Source: Doris montereyensis (lineage: Eukaryota > Mollusca > Gastropoda > Nudibranchia > Dorididae). From it: 64,000 bases of DNA. Position 1 is the first letter of the stretch. The number at the start of each line of letters is the position of its first letter. The translations under genes were made by a program, and so were the position numbers. A model generated the notes under the pieces. The model had not been told where the DNA came from and ran no database searches. It worked only from the letters and a program-made list of their open reading frames with translations. Below, piece after piece: positions 1 to 63,001 of this stretch. The DNA lies in assembly GCA_037039925.1 (NCBI GenBank), contig JAXRKP010000632.1, positions 83,501-147,500 on the forward strand, given 5' to 3'.

Positions 1-51191
<51,191 letters not shown>

Positions 51192-51414
51192 ATCAATGGA
51201 AAACTTCTTTATCTTTTCTTTTTTTATCCCTTGTCTTAGATTACTCTTTATTCACACCATATCTCCCCCCCGTATTATGTGTTTTGCCTGTACTTGGGTG
51301 GGTAGATGGCGATGGTTGTCAATGTTGTTGTTGTTTTTGGATTTTCTTATTTTTCTTATTTTTACCTTATCGTGTTGGAGCGAAGCAACACAGAAAGTGG
51401 TCAAGCTACCCTCT

Positions 51415-51708
51415 TGGCGGGGGACACGGTGGTCCAGAGCAAGGTGTTGTCCTGTTCAACTAGTAGGTTGTAGGTTCAAGTCCCGGCATGTTAAAAAGTT
51501 TTTCAAGTTTTTTTTATCAACACCTAGTCCCATCAATGACGGACAATAAAAAAGGAGGTCCCGTGTGCAGATCACAATGCTTTTTGCATGTTAAAGATCC
51601 CTTGGCTGTCTACATAGCAGTAAGGGCAGAATTAGAAATCCTACCAAAACCCTGAGATGCCCTTAGTTGTGGATGCGGGTAAAATTCATTTCAATTTTTT
51701 TTTAAACT
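51415..51708 (+). mobile_element. SINE family 2, near full length, in the 3' UTR
   Basis: Head GGGACACGGTGGTCCAGAGC, B-box-like GTAGGTTCAAGTCCC; body ATCAACACCTAGTCCCATCA, GGAGGTCCCGTGTGCAGATC, AAGATCCCTTGGCTGTC; 3' end CCCTTAGTTGTGGATGCGGG. Same strand as the gene. Confidence 0.85.
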
Positions 51709-52078
51709 GGTAGTGATTCAAGACTGTTATGAAATTTTGCATTTTTCTGATTGTCAATTGACACAGGATGAAAAATGTATTTTAAAAAATACTGAATTCT
51801 GAAAATACTTAAAAATTTTAAGAATAGTAAGAAAGGTCTTGACCAAAGGTTGCCTTGGTTGTATGGGGGAATGGTCATTTTGTTTTTACTAGATGTAGTG
51901 TCTGAATCTTGGGGTTTTTTTATCTTATCAATGTTAATTTATTATACAACTAAAGAGCAATATGTCGGATGTCCTGATCACATGATGTTTATTTCATGGT
52001 GTAATATGAGAAAGGGCTTCTTTTTTCTTTTCTTTTTTTTTATTTGACTAAATTATGTTAAAATGTAGAAATTGATTG

Positions 52079-52084
52079 AATAAA
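52079..52084 (+). promoter_or_regulatory. CIT: Candidate polyadenylation signal AATAAA
   Basis: AATAAA about 890 bp after the stop, followed by a T-rich stretch (TTTGATTTTCATG). Confidence 0.5.
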
Positions 52085-52479
52085 ATTTGATTTTCATGAT
52101 TAATGAAGTGTAAATTCCTGAATGGATTCATGCCTGGTCAGAAAAATGTCTCGTTTGAAACAGCTAATATCATTCAAGTAAGCTTGCTGTTATTTTTTCT
52201 ATTCCTTATTGAAAAGGACGCTTTTTATTACTATTTATTACCACAACAATGAAAGGATGTTTATTTGGAGCAGCGGCTTAAGATAAGGATGGATCTGTAG
52301 TCTGTATCCCTGCACACGTGCAGGCTCACCGACTGCATCCTAAAATTTCATGAGCCCAAAAAGGTGGTCAAACGCCAATGGAGTGTTTTCTGGTAGTATT
52401 CCTGTGCCTGAAGTCAAATGTTGTAGAAGAGTTGTGATATGGGCAGGTTAATCGTATTGCTTAGTCTTAACCTGAATAA

Positions 52480-52770
52480 CATCTGTACCCAAGTGGTTTA
52501 GGCTGCCTGGACCTGGCATCGCAAGAATCTGGGTTTGAATTCTGGCAATATAAACTCTGCTCATATCATCCCATCCTCCCGCCCCTTTTGTTTTCTTTTG
52601 ACCTGGTGCAAATGGGTACCAGTATCATCTGCAGGGGTAAAACCTGCCAATGTTTAGCATCCTGTCCAGGAGGCGATGTATTATCAACTGTTTGACTTGA
52701 TGCACCCAGAGAAACTGGGATACGCTTCAGCTCTATAGGCTGTAACAATCTTGAAGGAATTTTACTACTA
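52480..52770 (+). mobile_element. SINE family 1, degraded
   Basis: Head CCAAGTGGTTTAGGCTGCCT, GGGTTTGAATTCTGG; body GTGCAAATGGGTACCAGTAT, AGCATCCTGTCCAGGAGGCG; 3' end TCTTGAAGGAATTTTAC. Confidence 0.75.
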
Positions 52771-53224
52771 CTACTACTACTACTAGGCTTAGCCTTAGCC
52801 TCGTGACAAAAAAAACCTCCTTGGAAATGTAATATGCCACAGATTCGTTTTGTTGGTGTGTTACTATTTGTAGCATGTATAGATACACAATTATAAATAT
52901 TTACAAACAAGCCAAAATTGCGGTCCGACCTATCGTCTTTATTTATCAGGCACAAATTTTCTGTAAAGTTTACAAATGGCTTATAGTTATAGATTGAACA
53001 TTTTTTGGTGAGGATTAATTAATCATTTAATTTTAGCATGGATTCGCTTACAACTTGGCTCTGTTTTAAAGCCAAGAGAGGTTACTCTCAGTCTCTAGCT
53101 CTTATCAACTAAAGACGCTTTAATGACCTCAGGGCCATGAAATAAATATTGAATCCCCATAGGAACAAAGACAAGACAAGAAATGACCAGACCTGCTACC
53201 AGGCCATAATTTGCTCGTAGGTTC
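52771..53224 (+). other. Intergenic; no gene seen
   Basis: (CTA)n run near 52767-52786; otherwise no recognised feature. Confidence 0.5.
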
Positions 53225-53420
53225 TGAATGATCAGAAGATTGTTTTCATTTGAGGAATTTTTTCGGGCAGAAAAGACGTTTAATTAAGGATAATATTATT
53301 GTTTCCCATCTGTGAATAGAAATTTGATTCACCTAAGCCGCTATTTTCAACAAGTTTTATGGTTGAAGAATTGGAATAGTATCTTTTACACTTAATGCTT
53401 AGTACTTAGTAGTACTTATG
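53225..53420 (+). repeat. Dispersed ~200-bp repeat, copy 2
   Basis: GTTTTCATTTGAGGAATTTT, GTTTAATTAAGGATAA, CTATTTTCAACAAGTTTTAT, GAAGAATTGGAATAGTA; see 48990-49200. Confidence 0.6.
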
Positions 53421-53894
53421 TATTGTCGTCTAGGTAGTATTAGTATGCTTGTATATATATATATATATAAACCTATCGATATGGAGCACTATAGACAATA
53501 TCAAACCGTCACTTATAGTTATACTCTGTGCATATGTCTTTTATGATCTGCAACTGTAATATAAATATGATAGATACATTATGTATAATAAAATATAACT
53601 CTTGACTACGTTAATCTTTTCATGAATTATATATCATAATATTATTATATATTTGAATGAATTCTTTTATTTTTTTTTTCCTTTTTTTTCCCCATTTTAA
53701 GAAGGAAAAATTTTCTTTTTTGTATTAAACAAGTGCTCTGCTCACAGCCAAAACAAATAGAATTTTTTTCCCCTGGTTTATTTCGTGTTTTAATGTTTGT
53801 GTAGTATTTATTTTAGTCATGATTGTCAGTGTCAGTTTCAGCATTCTTCTAATGATGGATTGACATGAAAAATGCAATTTTGCTGTTTTACCCC

Positions 53895-54260
53895 TAGTTG
53901 GGTACAGGAGTGTGAGTACTGTGAGTGTGAGTACTGGAGTGTGAGTAGTGTTTTACTGTGAGTGATTGAGTAGTGTGAGTGTGAGTATTGTGAGTGTATG
54001 GAGTGACTGCAGAGTGTGATGTTCCAAATTTTGCTGTGTGTTTGAGTGAAAGGGACACTGTGAGTGTGAGTACTGTGAGTGTGGAAAGTACTGTGAGTAC
54101 TGGAGTGTGAGCTGTGAGTGGTGGGTACTGTGAGTGTGAGTACTGTGAGTGTGGAGTACTGTGAGTGTGGGTACTGTGAGTGTGAGTACTGTGAGTGTGG
54201 GTACTGTGAGTGTGAGTACTGTGAGTGTAGTCTCTTCTTCCTGTTACTGTGAGTGTAACG
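53895..54260 (+). repeat. Tandem array based on GTACTGTGAGTGTGA
   Basis: Irregular 12-21-bp units of GTGAGTGTGAGTACT. The minus-strand 144-codon open frame (SQYSHSQYPH) is an artefact of it. Confidence 0.92.
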
Positions 54261-55369
54261 TGTCTGTTGCATTCAACCCTTACTTTAGCTGCTATACCCC
54301 TGTAACGTGTCTATTGGCTTAAAAAAAACTTTCATTCTCTCTCCATTATTGTTGTTTGCTTGTCCTACCTAGTTCATGCTGTCCCATGATCTCTTCGAAC
54401 CTGTGTTGTCTGTATCTTTGCATTCTTCAGGTCTCCAACCAGAACGTCGATGTCTCTTGATCATTGTTCCACTGTTGTCTGTAGTTGATTGCATAATCAG
54501 TCTTTCATTTCGTAGTCACACTGATTTATTGAATTAAGTTTAGGTTAACTGAACTCTGCGCCTGTGGGTCTATTCCATGTTTTGCCACAGGGTTCTAGAA
54601 TGCTATGACCGGGGAATGTGGATACTTCTTTTTTTTTGAGTTTATTTTCCTTCACAATATGAGTCGCAAATGAAAAGTGTGTATCAATTCAATCACAATT
54701 GGATGAACTTTTGAAAAAAACAAGGACAACTTTTTAAACTTTGGAAAATGTTTTGTGCTTATAACTAACAAGATGAATCTTGTCAATACAAAAACTAATG
54801 ATTTCTTTACTTACTTATTGTGATTTTACATAGCTTGCCATAAAAAATAGTAAATCCTCATCCAGAGGTTTGTTATAGGGCTACATGTATTTCAGTTCAT
54901 CACATACTAGTCTTCTTCTTCTTCTTCTTTACGGGGGAGGATGGATTACGTTTTGAGTTGCTTTGAGAATTCTTGAAGTGGAGACGCAAGTCAAAGCTTA
55001 CAACCTCAGTTGGCATGGGGTCAGTTGTGGGTCCCTTCGGCCTTACCCGTCCGTCAGCGATCGAGTTTGCTCCACTGTGTTACATTGGGCCATAAGGGAG
55101 CCACCCTTTCAATTAGTCTTCAATGAGGTAAAGTTTCAGTCTCAAGGGGTAATTCATTTTCAAATTATATAATCAAATAATGAAGCCATGGCTTCATCAG
55201 TCAAGAAGGGCTTTCCAACAATCAGAATTCGTGCTTCTTTTTGTTTACATTTCAATTTCTCCCAATACAGAGACTTCTAGGCTTAACGCTTTGAACTGAA
55301 AGAAGAGCCATTGTAAAAGACTTGAAGTTGAAATAAATTTGCATTTTCGTTCATTCATTATTATTGCAT
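54261..55369 (+). other. Intergenic; no gene seen
   Basis: No conserved coding sequence, tRNA head or array recognised. (TTC)n run near 54910. Confidence 0.5.
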
Positions 55370-55575
55370 AGTGGTGTCGGTGGCTGAGCGGTTAGGCAGC
55401 CGGACTGGGGACCATTTGATTCCAGGTTCGAATCCTAGCAAAGCTAGTTCCGACGTTGTGTTCCTTAGGAAAGACACTTTAACACGCATTTCCCCTCTCT
55501 ACCCAGGTACAAATGGGTACAAGCACTAGCTTGGGAGAAAAAAGGAGGTCCTGTGTGCAGATCACAACACTGCAT
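55370..55575 (+). mobile_element. Chimeric SINE: family 1 head and body joined to family 2 body
   Basis: Starts as family 1 (GTGTCGGTGGCTGAGCGGTT, B box GGTTCGAATCC, GGGTACAAGCACTAGCTTGG) and at about 55536 switches to family 2 (AAAAAAGGAGGTCCTGTGTG, CAGATCACAACACTGC, TTTAAGATCCCTT). Confidence 0.8.
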
Positions 55576-55751
55576 ATTTAAGATCCCTTCCAAGGCTTTC
55601 GAGCTCCATCTACCTTGGGAAAGATTTTGAGGTGCCTTGATTAGCCTGAAATCACATCGTTGGGCATATGATGAGGTATTTTTTTGAGGGGCTGAGCTCC
55701 TGCTCATCAAACCCCACCTCGCCCTCAGTGATTGATTTATGCCAGTTTGTT

Positions 55752-56180
55752 CTTTCTTTCTTTCTTTCTTTATCAGCTCCCATTCTACCTTCCAGTGGAT
55801 GGGTTTAGATGCCCAAAATGATCTTTATCCAGACTGCCTTGACCTGAAATTTTCTGTTTCCTTCCGTGAAAGTTATTTACCTAACATTCCATATTCCAAA
55901 AATCGCAGTCTGTGTTCTTTTCCAGAGTCGTCTTCGAAAGTTCAAGCCGGGTATATCATTATTATAAGTATTTCTTTGAATCAGTTTGGTTTGGGATAAG
56001 CAGGGGATTGGCCCACTGTACCCTAGGTAGATGGTGGGGCTGCCACCTTGAGGCCCCCTACCTACCAGGCCTTGTTATTTTTTGTCAGGGTTTGGTCAAC
56101 CAATACCCGCCTGCAAGGCAGCAGGAGACTCGTGGAGGGCGGGATTGCCTAATCCCGTGTTTACCTGTCCACTGCTCAGG
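55752..56180 (-). mobile_element. LINE reduced to its two ends, 429 bp, with an 11-bp target duplication
   Basis: Minus strand. The right part is the family 5' UTR and first codons (CTGCTGCCTTGCAGG, then CTGCGATTTTTGGAATATGG). The left part is the last ~125 bp of the 3' end and the (GAAA)n tail. GCCAGTTTGTT flanks both sides (55741-55751 and 56181-56191). The junction at about 55877 removes the endonuclease, RT and most of the rest. Confidence 0.92.
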
Positions 56181-56359
56181 CCAGTTTGTTAGTGACTTCG
56201 ATTGGGTATTCGCAGCTGACACTGACAAGTGACATATATATATCTAGAGGCCATTCCCCTATCTTATCTTTGATTACGACCTGGGGTCACGCCTGGTTGG
56301 GGATGGTCTCCCCCTGCACACAAAATAGAGAACGTATGCACCATTATCTTACATACCAA

Positions 56360-56575
56360 AGTGGCGTCTGTTGCCTAGTGGTAAGGCTGCTGGACCTGGG
56401 ATCATGAGGTCCAGGGTTTGAATCCTAGCAAAGTTAAGTTTGACTTTGTGTTCATTGGGATTGGGAAAGACACTTAATACGCCCAGGTGCAAATAGCGAC
56501 AACTACAAGTACAACTACAACTACGCCTACAAGCACTAGTGCTTCATGCTATAGAAACCCCAAAGTGAACGTCTT
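56360..56575 (+). mobile_element. SINE family 1, truncated
   Basis: GTGGCGTCTGTTGCCTAGTG, GGACCTGGGATCATGAGGTC, GGGTTTGAATCCTAGCAAAG, ACTTAATACGCCCAGGTGCA; an expanded (CAACTA)n sits in the body. Confidence 0.75.
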
Positions 56576-56658
56576 TTAGTTCTACAACACCCTATCAGTG
56601 ACAGTGTCTCATTCATGCCAGGGGAAAGCCATGCCATGTTGTCAGAAACATGACTGGG

Positions 56659-59350
56659 TCAGAGAGCGTAATCTATGGGTCACAGAACTTATTCTATGGG
56701 TCACAGAGTGTAATCTATAGTGGTCACAGAAGTTAATCTATTGAACGTATCTTGGGTCACAAAGAATACAATCTATGGGTCTTAATTGGGTAATCGTAAT
56801 CTATGGGTCACAGAACTTAATCTATGGGTCACAGAGCGCAATCTATCGGGTCATCATAAGTTAATCACATAACTTAGTCTACGGTTTTGTAATCGTCACA
56901 GATGTTAAATAGGGTCACAAATATTCCAAACGCGTAATCTATGGGTCACAGAACTTAATCTATGGGTCACAGAGCGTAATCTATGGGTCACAGAACTTAA
57001 TATATGGGTCACAGAACTTAATCTATGGGTCACAGATGAACTCTATGGGTCACAGAACTTAATCTATGGGTCACAGAACTTAATCTATGGGTCACAGAAC
57101 TTAATCTATGGGTCACAGAACTTAATCTATGGGTCACAGAAGTTAATCTATGGGTCACAGAACTTAATCTATGGGTCACAGAACTTAATCTATGGGTCAT
57201 AGAACTTAATCTATGGGTCACAGAACTTAATCTATGGGTCACAGAAGCGTAATCTATGGGTCACAGAACTTAATCTATGGGTCACAGAACGTAATCTATG
57301 GGTCACAGAACTTAATCTTAATATATGGGTCACAGAACTTAATCTATGGGTCACAGAGCGTAATCTATGGGTCACAGAACTTAATCTATGGGTCACAGAA
57401 CTTAATCTATGGGTCACAGAACTTAATCTATGGGTCACAGAGCGTAATCTATGGGTCACAGAACTTAATATATGGGTCACAGAACTTAATCTATGGGTCA
57501 CAGAGCGTAATCTATGGGTCACAGAACTAATCTATGGGTCTATGGGTCACAGAACTTAATCTATGGGTCACAGAGCGTAATCTATGGGTCACAGAACTTA
57601 AGCTATGGGTCACAGTAACTTCACAGAACTTAATCTATGGGTCACAGAACTTAATCTATGGGTCACAGAACGTAATCTATGGGTCACAGAACTTAATCTA
57701 TGGGTCACAGAGCGTAATCTATGGGTCACAGAACTAATCTATGGGTCACAGAACTTAATCTATGGGTCACAGAACGTAATCTATGGGTCACAGAACTTAA
57801 TCTATGGGTCACAGAACTTAATCTATGGGTCACAAAACTTAATTTTGGGTCACAGAGTGTAATCTGTGGGTCACAGCTAATCTCAGTCACAGAACTTAAT
57901 CACAGGGCGTACTCTATGGGTCACAGAACTTAATCTATGGGTCACAGAGTGTAATCTATGGGTCACAGAACTAATGATATGGATCACTGGGTAATCTATT
58001 GGTAGCGTAATTTATGGGTCACAGAACTTAATCTATGGGTCCCAGAACTTAATCTATGGGTCCAGAATTTAATCTATGGGTCACAGAGCGTAATTATGGG
58101 TCACAGGACTTAATCTATGGGTCACAGAGCGTAATCTATGGTCACAGAGCGTAATCTATGGGTCACAGAACTTAATCTATCTATGGGTCACAGAGCGTAA
58201 TCTATGAGTCACAGAACTTAATCTATGGGTCACAGAACTTAATCTATGGGTCATAGAGTATAATCTATGGGTCACAGAACGTAATCTATGGGTCACAGAG
58301 CGTAACTATGGGTCACAGAGCATAATCTATGGGTCACAGAACTTAAGCTATGGGTCACAGAACTTAATCTATGGGTCACAGAGCGTAATCTATGGGTCAC
58401 AGAGTGTAATCTATGGGTCACAGAGCGTAATCTATGGGTCACAGAACTTAATCTATGGGTCACAGAGCGCAATCTATGGGTCATAGAATATTAATATATG
58501 GGTCCTATAATCTATGGGTTAATCTATGGGTCACAGAGCGTAATCTATGGGTCACAGAACTTAATCTATGGGTCACAGAACTTAAACTATGGGTCACAGA
58601 GCGTAATCTATTGGTCACAGAACTTAATCTATGGGTCCCAGGAGGTAATCTATGGTCATAGAGCATAATATATGGGTCACAGTTAATCTATGGGTCACAG
58701 AACTTAATATATGAGTCACAGAGCGTAATCTATGGGTCACAGAGGGAGTAATCTATGGGTCATAGAGCATAATCTATGGGTCACAGAGCTTAAACTATGG
58801 GTCACAGAAGCGTAATCTATGGGTCACAGAGCATAATCTATGGGTCATAGAGAGCATAATCTATGGGTCACAGAGCATAATCTATAGGTCACAGAGCATA
58901 ATCTATGGGTCACAGAGCATAATCTATGGGTCACAGAGCGTAATCTATAGGTCTATGGGTCACAGAGCATAATCTATAATCTATGGGTCACAGAACATAA
59001 TCTATGGGAACAGAGCGTAATCTATGGGTCACAGAGCGTAATCTATGGGTCACAGAGCGTAATCTATGGGTCACAGAACATAATCTATGGGTCACAGAGC
59101 GTAATCTATGGGTCACAGATGCGTAATCTATGGGACACAGCGTAATCTATCGGTCCCTCAGAGCATAATCTATCGGTCACAGAGCGTAATCTATGAGTCA
59201 CAGAGCGTAATCTTTGGATCACAGAGCGTAATCTATGGGTCACAGAGCGTCAATTATGAGTCACAGAGCGTAATCTATGGGTCACAGAGCGTAATCTATG
59301 GGTCACAGAGCGTAATCTATGGGTCAAGAGCGTAATCTATGGGTCACAGA
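56659..59350 (+). repeat. Satellite array, 21-bp unit, ~2.7 kb
   Basis: AATCTATGGGTCACAGAACT T and AATCTATGGGTCACAGAGCG T are the two main variants; the first dominates to about 58.5 kb, the second (with AGCAT) after it. Many short or damaged units. Open frames on both strands (IYGSQN and SVTHRL repeats) are artefacts of the 21-bp length. Confidence 0.96.
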
Positions 59351-59834
59351 ATTAATCTTTGGAACACAGTGTCTTGATTTAATAAGTGTCATTGTTGTGT
59401 CTTGTATACTTTTGGCGTGACCGTTCTGCAAAAATGAGATTTGATCACTTCACGATTTAGTCGAAAACTGGCGCACAAATTTCAGAATTTCAAAAAATTC
59501 ATAACTCGCTTAATATTTGGCACAGAGTAAAATGTTTGGTGTATTGATTTACTCGGGGGAAAAACTCAAATTTGAATTGGTCATGTCCTATGGCGTATCA
59601 TCAAAAAAAATTTGGTTTGAATACCTAAAATTATTGTAAATTACAATGACTGTGATATCAGATATGTACATAAACATAACACGGGGTAATATTTATACTA
59701 TAATATTACTGATTACTAATACTGTGCATAATTTGACCTTTCTCAAACGTTGAATTAAATTTACAGATAAAAGGCGAATCTATGCCTTCTTGTACTTTTA
59801 CTACCTATTGCCATAGTAATAATTAGTAAGTAAG
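59351..59834 (+). other. Intergenic; no gene seen
   Basis: AT-rich sequence without a recognised feature. Confidence 0.5.
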
Positions 59835-60125
59835 TAAAGTACATTTAAGGTCCTGATGGCCCTAAAGCCGGAGCCTATGCTGGTTTCTATAGCGTGAAGC
59901 GGAACAGGTGACAATAATCACCTCCTGGACAGAACGCTAATCTGAGCAGGTTTTTTACTCCTAAGCGAGTGCTGTAATTGATTTTTCACCTGGGTAGAGT
60001 GGGGAAATGCATGTTGAGTGTCTTTCCCAATGAACAACGGGGTCTGGCGGTGCCAGGATTTGAACTGGGAACCTCATTATCCCCAGTCCGGCAGCCTAAC
60101 CACTCGGTCATCGATGCCACCTATT
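59835..60125 (-). mobile_element. SINE family 1, minus strand, near full length
   Basis: Reverse complement of head (CCCCAGTCCGGCAGCCTAAC, CACTCGGTCATCGATGCCAC), B box (GGATTTGAACTGG) and body (GGTGACAATAATCACCTCCT, GAGCCTATGCTGGTTTCTAT). Confidence 0.82.
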
Positions 60126-60194
60126 GCCACAGACTTGGGAAGAATTCCTACAATTACAAAAACTTCATTCACATAATCTAAATCTAAGCTGTAA

Positions 60195-60400
60195 AGTTAC
60201 TTCAATGCCGTTACGGCCCATAGAGACAGAGCTTATCCGGTTTCAATAGCGAGAAGCCCAACAGATGATATTAAATAATCACTTTCTAGACAAGCCGCTG
60301 GTCTGACTCATTTTTTTACTCAAGATAGTGCTTGTTGGGATTTACATCTGGGAGTGGGGAAAATGCGTGTCAAGTGTGACACCGCCGATGTCTTCGCCAG
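60195..60400 (-). mobile_element. SINE family 1, minus strand, partial and diverged
   Basis: CGGCCCATAGAGACAGAGCT, TATCCGGTTTCAATAGCGAG, AATAATCACTTTCTAGACAA, AAAATGCGTGTCAAGTGTGA. The head is absent. Confidence 0.65.
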
Positions 60401-61239
60401 CCTTTTTCTACCATCAGAAGACATCATGGGCTGAACTAAGAAACAATAACATCCTGAGGGTTACAAGAAAGTTAGAAAACAAAAGCTGCAGCACAGTTGA
60501 TTCCTGATAGTAGTGATAGCTTAAATCTCAAGATAATGGAGTCAGTGAAAAAGTGTGCAGTTGTGGTAAAAGTAAAAACACCAAACTTGGCAATATTGTA
60601 GCTAATACTAATATAAGTGATTGTTGAAATAGAACCACCTTGAGGAAGTACCTGAATGACCAAAACTGACCAATGAAATGTTCACTTCTTTTGTACCGGT
60701 ATATAAAAAAACCTTCCTGATCATCAATTAATGTCTCATGGAAGGTCAGAGTGATTTATCATAACTTATTATTGATAAGTACTAGTAAGACTATGATGGC
60801 TGTTTGATCGTGAATGACAAAACTGACCAGTGAAATATCCTTTATTTACAGGAATTATATATATATATATATATAATATCAGTACTGATGGTATATAGGA
60901 CTGGGAGTATATATATATAATATATATATATAGAATTAGAACATATATAATATATATACACTAGTATTACTGAACGTCCGGATAAATTTACCAATTGACC
61001 AATTGAACAAATAAGCAAAGAATTAAACAGAAAGTTGAAATACAAGCATTTAGGTTTGCTCATACTTTACAATCAAAACGATAAAACGATAGTAATAGGT
61101 CCTGAACCGACCATTAAACTGACCAATTGTTTGGAATTTGCTTCACTTCTGTAAATTCTGTTGGCAAATCCATTACATTCTTTGCATGGATACTAATGTT
61201 TTATGTTTTCTTTGGGATGCCAGGCTGTTCTTCTGTTGA
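60401..61239 (+). other. Intergenic; AT-rich, no gene seen
   Basis: Three (TA)n runs between 60856 and 60960; no conserved coding sequence. Confidence 0.5.
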
Positions 61240-61800
61240 ATGTTGAAATAACGACATCCCTGTGTCATAAAAAAAATCAGTAGTTGATGGTGGATTATAA
61301 TCAATATTGTCCACACAGCAGGGAGTAACTTTTTCCACACTGATGATGGACAAACAACACCCTCGGATTCATACTCAGAGCATACCGGCAGTGTCCGTTA
61401 AAAAAGTCATGACTCGCTTATATGAGACATAGATGCCTAAGTAAAAGTGTTTCAACTAAACCTTTCGATCGTGTTTGACAGTGGATTTTTAATCCAAGGT
61501 ATAGGGGATTGACGTTTCTTTGTACTTGCTATAGCGTTTCTGTTTCTCTGCGCTGTCAGTTTCTGCTCTTGCTGTCTGTACAGAGTTAGAAATAATAAAT
61601 TGATTGAGCATCATTGCCTCTTTCTGGAAAATGGGATCATCTTCTACACTACTTCCTATCAATATCATTTTCATCAACACCAGCAGAGAATGGGGGTCAC
61701 TACTGTCATTTGTCAATGGGACTTGAAAATATTCTTCTAAAGATAATACTTGATGGTTGATGATATCTCTCCGGATTAGTTTTGCTGTCAAACTTGTCTT
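61240..61800 (-). pseudogene. Decayed copy of an uncharacterised repeat-associated invertebrate protein family
   Basis: Minus strand reads LIRRDIINHQVLSLEEYFQV, DPHSLLVLMKMILIGSS, MMLNQFIISNSVQT, then in shifting frames SIPYTL / LKIHCQTRSKGLVETL, EGVVCPSSVWKKLL and VDNIDYNPPSTT. This order (IRRDI, SL..L..MIL.G, LNQ.I..N, P.Y..LKIH..TRSK.L., GVVCP, VDNIDHNPSSTT) is one I know from a family of many-copy proteins of unknown function in cnidarian and molluscan genomes, probably mobile-element linked. At least three frame changes and a stop; not functional as read. The upstream part (61800-62100) is uncertain. Confidence 0.65.
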
Positions 61801-62439
61801 CCAAAGTTGTCTTCATGAAGCCTTTCTTTTCGTGGTATGTATTCTCTCAGTCCCTTTTGATCCATATTCTTTTAACGCTCATTGCACATCTCCCTGGTGT
61901 GTCGCAAGTTTGTAAATTCTTGGCGTGTTCTCCGAAGCGCCCTCCTAGAAACGAGACAAGTTCTGCTAGAACAGTTTTCTCCACTTGGTTCGATAGCGTG
62001 CCTTTCCTTTACTTTATGACACACACGCATTTAGTGAGCATTTTCATAACAATGAGCCTCTTGCGCAACCATATCGGATGGGAATTTTGCCAGTAGCTTT
62101 GCGTCTTTTATTTTCTCTGCAATCATTTTTACTTTGTCGCTTACCTGTATAACCATTAGAGACAGCAGTTTACTTCTATCATCTTCCTCACTTTGAAATA
62201 ACAACTTGCTCTGTTACTGTTAGTTTCTATTACCGAAAATCCAACGCTGGATGAAGACGCACGTCTACGTGTTTGTGGTCAGTTTTGTCAGAATGAAGAA
62301 ATGCGTCAGAAGAGGAGCTTTCAGATACCTTTTTCATCAACCGTTGAAGTTTGGTGTTGTTGAATCTTGCACAATGTGATTTGTTGTGCCATGCTCCTTA
62401 GCGTTGTTGCAAGATCATCTCCTTCATTCATTAGAATTA

Positions 62440-62870
62440 GCTGATGGTACTAGGACTGGGAGTAATTGAAATACTCATTAGAATTAGAACAGCCGTAATA
62501 TCAGTACTGATGGTACTAGGACTTCTGAAATACTCATTAGAATTAGAACAGCTGTAATATCAGTACTGATGGTACTATCATTACTGATGGTACTGACTAG
62601 GACTGGGAGTAACTGAAATACTCATTAGAACTAGAACAGCCGTAATATCAGTACTGATGGTACTAGGACTGGGAGTAATTGAAATACTCATTTAGAACGT
62701 AATATTACTGATGGTACTAGGACTGGGAGTAACTGAAATACTCAGTAATATCAGTACTGATGGTACTAGGACTGGGAGTAACTGAAATACTCATTAAACT
62801 AGAACAGCCGTAATATCATTAATATCAGTACTGATGGTACTAGGACTAGGACTAGGACTAGGAGGAGTAA
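62440..62870 (+). repeat. Tandem array, ~60-65-bp unit, about seven copies
   Basis: AATATCAGTACTGATGGTAC, TAGGACTGGGAGTAACTGAA, ATACTCATTAGAACTAGAAC, AGCCGT, with irregular deletions. ATCAGTACTGAT is a palindrome in each unit; related ATATCAGTACTGATGG also stands alone at 60877. Confidence 0.92.
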
Positions 62871-62956
62871 TTGGCGAGATAACTATCTGGTTTTAAATCA
62901 GTCAAGGTACAAAGTGCAAATGATGCCAGTACCAGATAGGCTAACCACACGACGTA

Positions 62957-63001
62957 GTGAGAACAACTACAACTACAACTACAACTACAACTACAACTAC
63001 A
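62957..63001 (+). repeat. (ACAACT)n microsatellite
   Basis: ACAACTACAACTACAACTAC run of about 45 bp; the same motif expanded inside the SINE at 56520. Confidence 0.95.

Larger units (their letters stand above)
51192..52095 (+). other. CIT: Citron 3' UTR (inferred), carrying a SINE
   Basis: Runs from the stop codon to just past AATAAA at 52079-52084, the first canonical signal I see. The SINE family 2 copy at 51415 lies inside it. An earlier alternative end is possible. Confidence 0.55.

Noticed and set aside
53838..54272. 144-codon minus-strand frame rich in HSQYS
   Set aside because: Comes from the GTGAGTACT repeat.
57030..59335. Open frames with IYGSQN or SVTHRL repeats on both strands
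   Set aside because: Artefacts of the 21-bp satellite.
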